From NCBI GenBank assembly GCA_017644105.1, contig JAEPMD010000006.1, positions 81,809 to 145,808 of the forward strand: DNA of 64,000 nucleotides, read 5' to 3'. Positions 17,473 to 26,866 of the stretch are shown one piece after another (position 1 is the first letter of the stretch; each line of letters opens with the position of its first letter). The notes beneath the pieces were generated by a model. It searched no databases and had not been told where the DNA came from. It saw nothing but the letters and a program-made list of their open reading frames with translations. The translations under genes were made by a program, and so were the position numbers. This stretch comes from Rhizobiaceae bacterium. GTDB lineage: Bacteria > Pseudomonadota > Alphaproteobacteria > Rhizobiales > Rhizobiaceae.

Positions 17473-20400
17473 CTATTCTGTCAAAACACGTTGCGGCGGG
17501 AAGTTGATGGTCACAAGCGTGCCTTCACCGGGAGCTGATACAATGTCAAAATTAGCGCGATTGGCCTCGGTCATAGCGCGCGTGAGTGGCAGGCCCAAAC
17601 CTGTACCTTCCCCGCGCTGGCGCGTTTCATGTCCAACTTGACCAAATGGCTGCATGGCACGTTCGAGCTCAGCACGGCTCATGCCCACACCATTATCCCG
17701 AATACGCAGTAGCACATTACCTGAAGCTTCCAGCGAACTTGAAACAACGATCTGCCCACCTGCCGGCGTGAACCGTATTGAGTTCGATAAAATATTGAGC
17801 AAAATCTGTTTGATAGACCGCTTATCAGCGACAACAGAAGGCACATTGGCCGGTAAACTGGAGCGTACGATCACACGATTTTCGTTTGCGATTTGCTGCA
17901 TCAGGGATAAAGATTCTGTAATTTCATCGTTGAGAGAGACTGCTTGAAAATCAAGGTCTTGTTGGCCCGCTTCAATCTTTGAAATATCCAGAAGATCATT
18001 GACGATATCCAAAACATGACGCCCGGATTTGCTAATGTCATGCGCGTATTCGTGATAACGAGGATGCCCCACAGGACCAAAACGTTCTTGAGCGATCAAA
18101 TCTGAGAAACCGATAATGGCATTCAGCGGTGTTCTAATCTCATGGCTCACACGCGCAAGAAAATCGCTTTTATGTGAACTTGCAGATTCTGCTTCAGATT
18201 TGGCTGATTGAAGCTCTTCTTCAGTATGCTTGGCATGGCTGATATCGCGCAAAACTGCACAATATCCGTCGGTACCGGTCAGCCGCCCCATTGTCATGGA
18301 AAGTGGCATAGTACCACCCGTTGACACACGACCAATAATTTCGCGTCCATCGTTTAACAGGCTTGATACGCCAGGACCGGACATTGCGTTAACATAGTCA
18401 AGAACAGAATTTTGGCTTTCCGCTGCAAACAACATAGCAAATGGTTTGCCAATCGCATCATCAGCGTTGTAGTCAAACAATGCAGATGCAGACGCGTTTA
18501 ACGACTGGATCTTGCTGTCATGATCAATGATAACCACGCCGTCGGTTGCAGTTTCTAAGATGGAAGCGAGATCTGAAATTTTCAGCTTTAGACGTTCGTA
18601 TTCATCAACAAGGTCAGGATCCATATCCTTAACAGGCGAAATCTCATCCGGTGATAATTCATCAGCTTGCGGCAATAGGACAAAACTCAGCTCAAGAACC
18701 TTTTCGTCATTCCAGCCGGTGGAGCGCAGTTTCAATTCCACAGGAATGAAAACGTCTTCTGCTGTTCTAATTGAATGAGCCGTTTCTATTGGATCCGTAT
18801 CAAGATCATCGACATCGTGCGTAGTTTCATCGCCCAGCAAAAAGTCGATCCCACCAAGATTTTTCAACTGCGCAAGATCTTCGTAACCCGCCATGTCAAA
18901 AAACGCCTCATTGGCAAACAAGAGATCATCGCTGTTATAGATGATCAAAGGTGTCTCATGCTGGTCGTGGTCGGCACTGTCAGGATTGATTAAATCATCC
19001 TGATCATCTGCTTCCGACGCGAGATTCTCATTGAAACCATCTTGATCGTTGGAAGCCAGCTCTTGCGTTTCATGACCATCAATTGGCAGCACTGGGTCAC
19101 CATTGGATGAAGTTTCATCTTCCAAATCAGCTGAAAGTTCTGGATCTGCTTGCGCAATATTATCGTCTATCGGATCAATTTCATCTGATGAAAGCTCGTC
19201 CGACGGATCCATAAAGCTTGATGTAATTTCGCTGTCAGCTTCGCTGAAATCAGAAAATGCACCGCGCTTTTTAACGTCATCAGATTTATCACTTAAACCG
19301 CCAAGTTGCTTTCTAATTTCAAGGAAAGCATCTTTTTCTTCTTTTGTCAGCTCGGCACGGGCTTCCTGATTAAGCTCATCCAATTGGATGATTTTATCTG
19401 CAGAACGTCGTTTCGGATTGTTTTTCGTGTCTATCGCTGGAACTTCCCCTCGATATGGATCGTCATCAAGATCAATCGGTGTGTCCGATTGAACATCTTG
19501 ATCAATGCCACTTATCTCATCAGTAGAACTTACCTCAGCATCTTCTTGCGGAATGTCGTCTTCTATGATCGATTTCGGTGTTGTTTCCAATGTTTCAAGT
19601 GTTTCATCATAAGAACCCTTGGTCAGGGCAAACCCAATTGATTGTGGATCAGGTGTTGCCTCCTGAAGACGTGCAATACCAAAGCCCCGATATCCATCAA
19701 ACAAGCGATCCCGCGTATAAGTCGGCAACGCCGCAAGATCTACAGGAACCGATAAATCAGTGCCCTGGACTGGCCACATCACGGTTTTACCTGACCAGGT
19801 GTCACGTCGGCGAATGAGATCGATAATTTCTTCGCTCGGATTGAGATTAAAAACCAAAGCAACATCGGCAAAACGGCGGCCTAATATATCGGCTGCATTG
19901 GGGCCGATTGCCTCACCCAGTTCCGGTGATATTTCGGTGAAAATACCTGCAGCATCAGTTTTCCAAACAAAACGAACTGCTCGCTTTTGCTTATCGAATG
20001 TAAAGTCATCAGACGCGCCAGATAAATCGTCGCTTGCTTCATCTGAACCGTCATCATCTGCGACAGTTTCGCTTTGTGTTTCAACGATCCGTAACTTTGT
20101 TTCCTTTGACGGTTCCGCCTCTTCACCATCGTCTCTTTGCAAGAATGCATCGATGGGATCTTCGGCATCACGGTAAATATCAGATGGCAAAGGAGCATCT
20201 TCAACCAGCTCGTCAGTTAGGTCTTCAGCAATTACTGATGTCGCTGAAATATCGTCCGCATCGGAATCTTCGATGACATTATCTTCATGATCAGCCGAGG
20301 AGTCATCGATTGCGAACAATAAATACATGTCAGGATTTTCAGACAAGTGACCAATAGCGGCTGGCAAATTGCCTTTTGCGGTTTTCAAACGACGTTTGAT

Positions 20401-20961
20401 GAGGCGATCGTCTTCTGACGAAACATCTTCACTCATGCTACGACGCTCTGAAAGGGAAACATCCAGCGCATAGAACTGCTCAGTTGCACCCAGAATTTGG
20501 CCTTGCTTGCCCAGAACGGCGACACATGTTTCTTCGTCGTCAAAACCGGAGACGATATGATCCACATCGAAAATACCGCGTGCGGATGCTTTATCCGTAT
20601 TCACGATCACCAAAACCGCTTGTTCGCCGAGTGGCAGGGTGATCAATTCAAGCGTTAAATCAAGCTCATTGCCTTTTTTGGTTGGCAAAATCTGCAAATT
20701 CGCACTCTTGATAACGTCGTTGGCAATGAGTTGCTGGGCAGTTTCACGTAGTTTTTTGCGCGTCTTCTTGCTGTCGATAAAACCATCATCCATAAAATCG
20801 TAGATGGTTTTATGATTAAAAAGCTTCGCTGCGGGACCGTTTGTCCAGATTATATTATTAAAGTCGGTTGAAACGATGGCCAGCGCATCTCCGTCGGTAA
20901 AACGATCGCGAATTGCAGCATGTACAGCCAAATCGATGAATGGATACAAAATGTCCGTCAT
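17473..20961 (-). CDS. Very large PAS sensor histidine kinase (CbrA/PdhS-like)
   Basis: 1162 aa. The C-terminus is a complete kinase: H-box SHEIRTPLNAIIGFSD (His about residue 940), N-box NILSNSIRF, DNGVGM and GEGTGLGL. PAS-like regions lie near residues 20-110, 335-430, 690-750 and 800-910; the stretches between (about 215-330 and 460-680) are acidic and Ser/Asp/Glu-rich and probably disordered. There is no membrane segment, so it is cytoplasmic. The H-box surroundings (LDISKIEAGQQDL) fit the DivJ/PleC/PdhS group acting on DivK. To my recollection Sinorhizobium CbrA is likewise encoded beside a phasin gene, which favours a CbrA-type role in cell-cycle and envelope control. The symbol is left open. 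Confidence 0.9.
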   Translation of the reverse strand: MTDILYPFIDLAVHAAIRDRFTDGDALAIVSTDFNNIIWTNGPAAKLFNHKTIYDFMDDGFIDSKKTRKKLRETAQQLIANDVIKSANLQILPTKKGNELDLTLELITLPLGEQAVLVIVNTDKASARGIFDVDHIVSGFDDEETCVAVLGKQGQILGATEQFYALDVSLSERRSMSEDVSSEDDRLIKRRLKTAKGNLPAAIGHLSENPDMYLLFAIDDSSADHEDNVIEDSDADDISATSVIAEDLTDELVEDAPLPSDIYRDAEDPIDAFLQRDDGEEAEPSKETKLRIVETQSETVADDDGSDEASDDLSGASDDFTFDKQKRAVRFVWKTDAAGIFTEISPELGEAIGPNAADILGRRFADVALVFNLNPSEEIIDLIRRRDTWSGKTVMWPVQGTDLSVPVDLAALPTYTRDRLFDGYRGFGIARLQEATPDPQSIGFALTKGSYDETLETLETTPKSIIEDDIPQEDAEVSSTDEISGIDQDVQSDTPIDLDDDPYRGEVPAIDTKNNPKRRSADKIIQLDELNQEARAELTKEEKDAFLEIRKQLGGLSDKSDDVKKRGAFSDFSEADSEITSSFMDPSDELSSDEIDPIDDNIAQADPELSADLEDETSSNGDPVLPIDGHETQELASNDQDGFNENLASEADDQDDLINPDSADHDQHETPLIIYNSDDLLFANEAFFDMAGYEDLAQLKNLGGIDFLLGDETTHDVDDLDTDPIETAHSIRTAEDVFIPVELKLRSTGWNDEKVLELSFVLLPQADELSPDEISPVKDMDPDLVDEYERLKLKISDLASILETATDGVVIIDHDSKIQSLNASASALFDYNADDAIGKPFAMLFAAESQNSVLDYVNAMSGPGVSSLLNDGREIIGRVSTGGTMPLSMTMGRLTGTDGYCAVLRDISHAKHTEEELQSAKSEAESASSHKSDFLARVSHEIRTPLNAIIGFSDLIAQERFGPVGHPRYHEYAHDISKSGRHVLDIVNDLLDISKIEAGQQDLDFQAVSLNDEITESLSLMQQIANENRVIVRSSLPANVPSVVADKRSIKQILLNILSNSIRFTPAGGQIVVSSSLEASGNVLLRIRDNGVGMSRAELERAMQPFGQVGHETRQRGEGTGLGLPLTRAMTEANRANFDIVSAPGEGTLVTINFPPQRVLTE

Positions 20962-21087
20962 ATTAAAAACCTAACCGACTTTCTTTCTTATTATTACGCG
21001 TTACTTCGGCAATTTGTATCGTGTTGTTACCACAAGGTCTATAATTACCGGGTTAGGCGGGCCTCATTTATTAAAAAAAGGTTAATT

Positions 21088-21121
21088 TTGTGCAGTGCAA
21101 TAAAAATGTTGCAATGCACAA
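21088..21121 (+). promoter_or_regulatory. Paired TGCA-rich sites, probable PhaR-type operator
   Basis: TTGTGCAGTGCAA (21088-21100) and TTGCAATGCACAA (21109-21121) form an inverted pair with a single mismatch. Each half has the pattern TGCA-N-TGCA. PhaR/AniA repressors of phasin genes bind TGC-rich sites, and this lies 80 bases before the phasin start with an AT-rich TATACTAT just downstream. Assignment to PhaR is inferred. Confidence 0.5.
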
Positions 21122-21200
21122 TAAAATATACTATATGACAATCAAGTTGATGAGAGCAGGTTGCTCTTCAGGACCGTAAAACACACTTATGGAGCATATT

Positions 21201-21677
21201 ATGGTTGCTAAAAAAGCCACAAAAACAGTTGAAGCAAAAGTAGAAACACCAGCAGCAACAGACAATGTTGTCGCATTTGACCTTAACAAAGTGTCAGAAA
21301 CATATCGCAAAGCCGCTGAAACAAACCTTGAGCAAGCAAAAGAAAACTTTGAGAAAATCAAAGTTGCTTCTGATGATGCAACAAAGGCAATGGAAGCTGC
21401 AATGGAAACAGCGAAAACAGAAGGCGCTGAGCTTGGTCTAAAAGCAATTGACGTTGCACAAACAAACCTTAAAAGCTCAATCTCACACTTCGAGAAATTG
21501 ATGGGTGTTAAATCTGTCGCTGAAATGATTGATTTGCAGTCGACTTTTGTTCGCGAGCAAACAGAAGTTGTGACAACACAGCTTAAAACTTTCCAGGAAG
21601 CATCAACAAAATTGGCGCAGGACGTTTCTGCACCAGTGAAAGAAGTTGCTGAGAAGTCTCTTAAAACTTTCAAGTAA
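21201..21677 (+). CDS. Phasin family protein
   Basis: 158 aa from ATG 21201, chosen because GGAG lies six bases before; an ATG four codons upstream overlaps this ribosome binding site. The protein is nearly all helix, rich in Ala, Lys, Glu and Thr, with the Phasin_2-like core NLEQAKENFEKIKVASDDAT and KSVAEMIDLQSTFVREQTEV. Phasins coat polyhydroxyalkanoate granules and control their size. Adjacent sites at 21088-21121 suggest PhaR-type control, and scoAB nearby fits the same metabolism. A strong terminator follows. The head MVAKKATKTVEAKVETPA resembles the Lys/Ala-rich tails of other phasins. Confidence 0.9.
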   Translation: MVAKKATKTVEAKVETPAATDNVVAFDLNKVSETYRKAAETNLEQAKENFEKIKVASDDATKAMEAAMETAKTEGAELGLKAIDVAQTNLKSSISHFEKLMGVKSVAEMIDLQSTFVREQTEVVTTQLKTFQEASTKLAQDVSAPVKEVAEKSLKTFK

Positions 21678-21730
21678 GTTTTAAACCAAGTTTCTTGTAC
21701 CTAGTCGTTTTGAGTATGAGTAATGCGTAA

Positions 21731-21759
21731 GGGTGGGATCAATTTATCCCGCCCTTTTT
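21731..21759 (+). terminator. Rho-independent terminator after phasin gene
   Basis: GGGTGGGAT (21731-21739) pairs with ATCCCGCCC (21746-21754), one G-T wobble, then TTTTT. The strong stem suits a highly expressed phasin gene. Confidence 0.9.
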
Positions 21760-21879
21760 CTATTCAATGGTAAAAGTCGGTATCTTTCTAAAGTTTTCTT
21801 CAAGAAAATAAATTGAAGACTTGCAAATTTCATACGAGAGACGTATGTCACCAAAGTTCGCAACAAAAGTGAACCTCGT

Positions 21880-21956
21880 GCGGTTGTAGCTCAGCTGGTT
21901 AGAGCGCCGGATTGTGGATCCGGAGGTCGGTGGTTCGAACCCACCCAACCGTACCA
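21880..21956 (+). tRNA. tRNA-His (GTG), A73 and no G-1
   Basis: The full cloverleaf can be drawn: acceptor GCGGTTG with CAACCGT, D-arm GCTC/GAGC, anticodon stem CCGGA/TCCGG with loop TTGTGGA giving anticodon GTG, T-arm GGTGG-TTCGAAC-CCACC, then A73 and an encoded CCA. The base before position 1 is T, the discriminator is A and pair 1:72 is G-U. Most bacteria have G-1 opposite C73; loss of this pair is a known trait of a large alphaproteobacterial clade. Confidence 0.97.
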
Positions 21957-22096
21957 TTTATTAACAGCTTCCCTTAAATCTCATCGGTTATGAGCACCAT
22001 CGTGGTTAACATATTCTATATGGATTTGTTAAAATGCGCCAAAATTAATCATATTTTTCAATAAGAAGCCCGATTTTCCGGCGAATTTACAAACAG

Positions 22097-22104
22097 TTAA
22101 CCAT
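22097..22104 (+). promoter_or_regulatory. TTAACCAT, possible CtrA half-site
   Basis: An exact copy of the 8-base CtrA-type motif lies 136 bases before the bcsA start, among several GTTAA repeats in the 280-base gap after tRNA-His. A match of this length is expected by chance about every 33 kb counting both strands, so it is only suggestive. Confidence 0.2.
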
Positions 22105-22239
22105 GCAATTGGTTTTGTTAAATGTAAATGAAGTGTTTAGGAAATCGGCAACCTTTTAACTCATATATTAGCCACGTTCCATGAGGGGCAAACCGCATGA
22201 TGCGGGGGTATTGTTGTATTATTGTGAGGTCACAGCCAC

Positions 22240-24495
22240 ATGAATTTGGCATGGGTTTCGGCTGTCATTGCTGGCGTATTAGGTATTTTTCTGCTTTGGC
22301 TCCCTATGAGTCTACAGGCGCAATTAGTGCTAAGTTTTGCTTCTCTAGGCGTCATGTTCTTCGCAATGAGCAGACCAGACAATAAAGTTTTCCGGTTAGT
22401 TACATTTACATTTTGCGCGATTTTAGCTGTTCGCTACGGTTTTTGGCGCACCACGGAAACTTTGCCAAGTATCTCTGAGCCAGCCAACTTTATTCCTGGA
22501 TTCATTCTTTATGTGGCGGAAATGTATTGCCTGTTAATGCTCGGCATTAGCTTCTTCATGCTCGCGGATCCTTTGAAGCGAAAAACACCACAGCTGAAAA
22601 AGATTGAAGACCTGCCGACCGTTGATGTCTTTGTACCAACCTATAATGAAGATCCCGAATTGCTTGCCGGCACACTAGCTGCAGCAAAGTCAATGGTTTA
22701 TCCAAAAGATAAGATCAAGATCTGGTTGCTGGATGATGGTGGCTCGGAGCAGAAACGTGCGGACAAAGATCCGCAAAAAGCGATTGCTGCAACACGTCGT
22801 CATGAGCAACTCAAGGCTTTGTGCGAAGCTATGGGCGTCAATTATCTGACACGAAAAAGAAACGAGCATGCCAAAGCCGGTAATATGAATGAGGCGCTTA
22901 AAGTCACCGATGGCGATCTTGTTGTCGTTTTTGATGCAGATCACGCGCCGGTTCGCACTTTCCTGCGCGAAACAGTGACCTATTTTTTAGATGATCCGAA
23001 ATTATTTTTGGCGCAAACACCGCACTTTTTCCTAAATCCAGACCCGCTTGAGAAAAATCTGCAGACATTTAAAAATATGCCGTCAGAAAACGAGATGTTT
23101 TATTCCGTTGTTCAAACAGGTCTTGATAAATGGGATGCGTCTTTCTTTTGTGGTTCAGGTGCTGTCTTGCGGCGCGAAGCACTGGATACAACAGGTGGAT
23201 TTGCTGGTCAGTCGATCACTGAGGATTGCGAAACAGCACTCGCGCTTCACTCAAATGGTTGGCATTCTGTTTATATCAACAAGCCATTGATTGCTGGTCT
23301 TCAACCTGAGACTTTCGATGCCTTTATCGGTCAGCGTGCGCGCTGGTGTCAGGGTATGTTGCAGATCCTGATCTTGAACCGTCCATTTTTGGCGAAAGGT
23401 TTGAAGATGTCTCAGCGTATCTGTTATGCGGGCATCAACCTTTTCTGGTTGTTCCCGATTTCGCGTCTTATTTTCATGTTTGCACCACTTTTATATATCT
23501 TCTTCTCGCTCGAAATTTATCAGGCGAATATTCAAGAATTTTGTGCTTATGCCTTGACCTATCTGATTGCATCCTTCGGCATGCAAAGCTATCTGCATGG
23601 CAAGGTTCGTTGGCCGTGGATTTCCGAGTTATATGAATATGTTCAATCAGTTATGCTGTTTGGTAGTATCTTGTCGGTGATCAGAAGTCCTAGAAAGCCC
23701 ACTTTTAATGTGACGGCAAAAGGCATCACACTGGACAACAATTTTATCTCGCCATTAGCGCGACCCTATTTTGCGATCTTCTTCTTGTTAACCGGCGCTG
23801 CGCTCTATTCATTCTGGCGTTTGCTCACTGAACCTGTGGCAAGTGACTTGTTGTTAATGGTTGCAGGATGGAATGCTATTAACTTGAGCATCGCAGCATT
23901 GGCTCTAGGTGTTGTGGCAGAACGCAGAGAGCTTCGTCGCAATCAGCGTTTACCAGTTCAACGCCACGGTTTGATGCGCCAGGGTGAAAAAACCTGGTCT
24001 ATTCTGATAAAAGATGCGTCTAGCGGCGGTATTGGTGTGCAATTCTTGGATGAAGTGCCAGAGATTGAACATGATTCCAACTGGCAGGGCGAAGTTGAAG
24101 TGCGTCGCGCCGGCAAGCAGGTAAAATTCCCTGTCATCATTCGCAGCGGCAGCGTTGTGGATGGTGAAAACCACTATGGGTTTGCCTATACGGTGCGCAC
24201 GCCGGAAGTATTCATGGCTATTGCTGAGGTCATGTATTCGGATCAAGAAATTCTGCAAGAACGCATTAACCGTCGTCAGGTTCGTCAAAATATCCTGACT
24301 GGCTCTTGGGTCTTTGCACAGCGAAGTGTGACAGAAACCATTAGAGCATTTGCCTACTTAGTGGGATTGGGCAAAACAGCACCGGTTGAATCAGCGGAAG
24401 ATGCGCCGATCACTGTAAAAGAAAATAATGCGCAAATACCGGGCAAAGTCATGCCAATGCCGCATGTTATGGGGGCAAGTCGTGTCGCAGCTTAA
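22240..24495 (+). CDS. bcsA: Cellulose synthase catalytic subunit (UDP-forming)
   Basis: 751 aa inner-membrane GT2 enzyme. N-terminal membrane helices precede the cytosolic transferase with VDVFVPTYNEDPELLAGTLA, LLDDGG, the DADHAP motif (about residue 231), TEDCETAL (about 328) and the QRARW motif (about 368). More membrane helices follow, then a C-terminal PilZ domain: RRNQR (RxxxR-type) and DASSGGIGVQF (D/NxSxxG-type). PilZ binds cyclic di-GMP, so polymerisation should be switched by that messenger. It polymerises UDP-glucose and passes the glucan through its own pore to BcsB. The ribosome binding site is distant (GAGG about 12 bases upstream). It overlaps bcsB. Confidence 0.97.
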   Translation: MNLAWVSAVIAGVLGIFLLWLPMSLQAQLVLSFASLGVMFFAMSRPDNKVFRLVTFTFCAILAVRYGFWRTTETLPSISEPANFIPGFILYVAEMYCLLMLGISFFMLADPLKRKTPQLKKIEDLPTVDVFVPTYNEDPELLAGTLAAAKSMVYPKDKIKIWLLDDGGSEQKRADKDPQKAIAATRRHEQLKALCEAMGVNYLTRKRNEHAKAGNMNEALKVTDGDLVVVFDADHAPVRTFLRETVTYFLDDPKLFLAQTPHFFLNPDPLEKNLQTFKNMPSENEMFYSVVQTGLDKWDASFFCGSGAVLRREALDTTGGFAGQSITEDCETALALHSNGWHSVYINKPLIAGLQPETFDAFIGQRARWCQGMLQILILNRPFLAKGLKMSQRICYAGINLFWLFPISRLIFMFAPLLYIFFSLEIYQANIQEFCAYALTYLIASFGMQSYLHGKVRWPWISELYEYVQSVMLFGSILSVIRSPRKPTFNVTAKGITLDNNFISPLARPYFAIFFLLTGAALYSFWRLLTEPVASDLLLMVAGWNAINLSIAALALGVVAERRELRRNQRLPVQRHGLMRQGEKTWSILIKDASSGGIGVQFLDEVPEIEHDSNWQGEVEVRRAGKQVKFPVIIRSGSVVDGENHYGFAYTVRTPEVFMAIAEVMYSDQEILQERINRRQVRQNILTGSWVFAQRSVTETIRAFAYLVGLGKTAPVESAEDAPITVKENNAQIPGKVMPMPHVMGASRVAA

Positions 24496-26866
24496 ACAAA
24501 AATTGGCGATCGCTGGCACTTATGCCGCGATAGCATTTGGTGCAGCTGTATCACCCAACATGGCGCAAAGCCTGTTTTCCAATGAAGCAGGGCCGAAAAA
24601 CACATTTACGCAGCCTTCGTTCTCGAAAGCTGAAAACTTTATTATGACAACGCGTCAACCAGCCTTAGCGCTTGAAGATGCGGTGGCAAACCCAACTCTG
24701 ATTGCCTTTGATCAACCTCGTTCTCGGTTTAAACTTGAGGGCGAAGATGCGCTTGGTCAGTTTACATTTCAACATGACATGGAGAAAGCCGGCACGATTG
24801 GTGAGTTGGTTATCGCCTACAAAAATGCTGTATCAGTCATGCGGGAAGCTTCCAGCTTGAATGTTAAGGTCAATGGTTATCCGGTAGGCAAATTCCCAAT
24901 CTCATCATCTTCTGAGTATGCGTCACACAAATTCCTGGTGCCCGCAAATGCACTTGTCGACGGCACAAATATCGTTGAAGTCCACGCCATACAGCGTCAT
25001 CGTGTTGATTGTTCGCTTGAGGCAACTTATGAGTTATGGACTGAAATTGATTTCATGAACTCCGGTTTTTTAACTGAAGATGAATTCACATTTTCCGATT
25101 TAAAATCACTTAAAATGATCGGTCGATCTGAAAATGGTCTTACTGATCTCCGATTGGTTTTGCCTAAAAACTCAGGCATAGGCGATTTAAATGCAGCTCT
25201 GCCACTCGTACAAACGCTTTCGCTCGCTTTAGGCCGTGACGATATTGCTGTTACTGTATCAGATCGGTCTGGAATTGGACCAGGTATTGATGTGTATTTG
25301 GCCGCGATGGACCGGCCCGATCAGAATTATCCTATCGCTTTAAAAGCAAAACACGGCCTGTCTGTTGTACAAACCCAAGATGCCAGACGCGTTGCGGTGG
25401 TTTTAAAAGCGCCAAGCATCGGGCAGGCGACAGCGCAATTGTTAGCCGGTATTCGAGGTGAACTAAAACCTTTACTTGACGAAGCGATTAACCGCGAAAA
25501 TCATTTGGAAATTAAGGCCGATGCTGGTGGAGTTTATACGCTTGGTGAAGCAGGTTACACCGCGCGGTCATTTTCGGGACGCTTATTCAGAACAAATTTT
25601 GATCTCGTTATGCCCGCAGATTTTTATCCGGCGGAATATGCGACCGTGGATTTGGGTCTTCATGCTGCGACTTCGCCAGGACTAAATCCGCAATCTCAGC
25701 TTCTGGTGCGCGTGAATGGCCAGATCGTAACGAGCCTTCCCATGCGCGATACAGATGGTGAAGTCTTTGAAGATCGCCGCATCGAGCTGCCTATGCGTGC
25801 TTTCAGACCCGGCCGTAATCAGATCGAAATCTTGGCGGAGCTTGAAAAAGCAAGCGATGAGGCTTGTGTTTATAGCGAACGCGATGAAACCGCGCCGCGC
25901 TTCATTTTGTTGGAAAACACAGAAATCAGAATTCCACAGCTCGCGCGCATTTCTCGCCTTCCTGACTTGTCGGTATTTGCTGGTACCGCTTATCCATATC
26001 GCAATGATGAGCGATTAAATATTTATGTCGTTCATGCCGATAGTCGCACATTATCGGCAGCCATGACAATGATGACAAAAATGAGCATTGCATCTGGGGC
26101 TCCGTTGAATGCGCAGGTCATATTAGGTCGACCGGACAATTCGGATCGTGAAAACAAACTTGTGATTGCTCCGCGACGTGCTTTTGTTCAATCAGGTCCA
26201 AATGTGACCGATGAGCATCAGCAGATGTCACATCGCATTAAATTTCACGACGCGGATTGGCTTCCCGATCTCATCACAACAGCAAGTGTTGATTCAATTG
26301 GTTTGCCAAAGGTGACTCAAGCAACACCCGAGGATTTGCTGCAGGCGTTTCGACATAAGACACAAAAAACTGCGATAGAATTGTCTACATCTGCTGTTAT
26401 TAAGCAAAAATTTGACGAACTATCCCACCGTTTTCAGTCATGGCTGAAATATGAGCCTGCCCTTGATAAAAGTGTGACCGGTGATGTCGATAGTCGCAAA
26501 GCAAACCTTGTTCAAACATTGGATGATAAAAATAATTCGGTGGTCACTTGGCTGGCAGCGGACACACCCGAAGATGTTGTACGCGCGTCTCTCGTTCTTG
26601 CTGAGCCCGACACATGGTCTAGGGTAAAGGGGGCAGATGTAACTGTTGATTTGCGTTCAAAACAGATCTCCGCGCAATTGCCGTCGAGCTATCAGGTTCA
26701 TGCGTTTACCAATAAGTCGCCAAGTAATTTGCGGCGCTTAGCGGCTGCCTGGTTCTCTGACAACTTTATTGTCTATATTATATTAATCGTTGGATTTTTT
26801 GCGTTTTTTGCCGTTTGGCTCGGTCGCTCAATACCAAAAGCAGGCGTGAGAACGGATCAAGAATGA
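24482..26866 (+). CDS. bcsB: Cellulose synthase periplasmic subunit
   Basis: 794 aa from GTG 24482, which follows GGGGG and overlaps the bcsA end by 14 bases; the longest frame begins at 24428 but lacks a good start. A signal sequence (KLAIAGTYAAIAFGAAV...MAQS) opens a periplasmic protein with carbohydrate-binding and flavodoxin-like repeats, closing with a membrane anchor FIVYIILIVGFFAFFAVWL near the C-terminus. BcsB guides the nascent glucan through the periplasm and its anchor helix activates BcsA. Next gene starts within its stop (ATGA). Confidence 0.95.
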   Translation: MSQLKQKLAIAGTYAAIAFGAAVSPNMAQSLFSNEAGPKNTFTQPSFSKAENFIMTTRQPALALEDAVANPTLIAFDQPRSRFKLEGEDALGQFTFQHDMEKAGTIGELVIAYKNAVSVMREASSLNVKVNGYPVGKFPISSSSEYASHKFLVPANALVDGTNIVEVHAIQRHRVDCSLEATYELWTEIDFMNSGFLTEDEFTFSDLKSLKMIGRSENGLTDLRLVLPKNSGIGDLNAALPLVQTLSLALGRDDIAVTVSDRSGIGPGIDVYLAAMDRPDQNYPIALKAKHGLSVVQTQDARRVAVVLKAPSIGQATAQLLAGIRGELKPLLDEAINRENHLEIKADAGGVYTLGEAGYTARSFSGRLFRTNFDLVMPADFYPAEYATVDLGLHAATSPGLNPQSQLLVRVNGQIVTSLPMRDTDGEVFEDRRIELPMRAFRPGRNQIEILAELEKASDEACVYSERDETAPRFILLENTEIRIPQLARISRLPDLSVFAGTAYPYRNDERLNIYVVHADSRTLSAAMTMMTKMSIASGAPLNAQVILGRPDNSDRENKLVIAPRRAFVQSGPNVTDEHQQMSHRIKFHDADWLPDLITTASVDSIGLPKVTQATPEDLLQAFRHKTQKTAIELSTSAVIKQKFDELSHRFQSWLKYEPALDKSVTGDVDSRKANLVQTLDDKNNSVVTWLAADTPEDVVRASLVLAEPDTWSRVKGADVTVDLRSKQISAQLPSSYQVHAFTNKSPSNLRRLAAAWFSDNFIVYIILIVGFFAFFAVWLGRSIPKAGVRTDQE

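Noticed and set aside
21131..21673. 180-codon minus-strand frame opposite the phasin gene
   Set aside because: It is the antisense of a strongly biased Ala/Lys/Glu gene, gives a Ser/Ala/Cys-rich protein without known features, and has no own ribosome binding site.
22197..22385. 62-codon frame overlapping the bcsA start
   Set aside because: The overlapping bcsA frame has the real protein; the frame lacks a ribosome binding site and ends in an unrelated stop.
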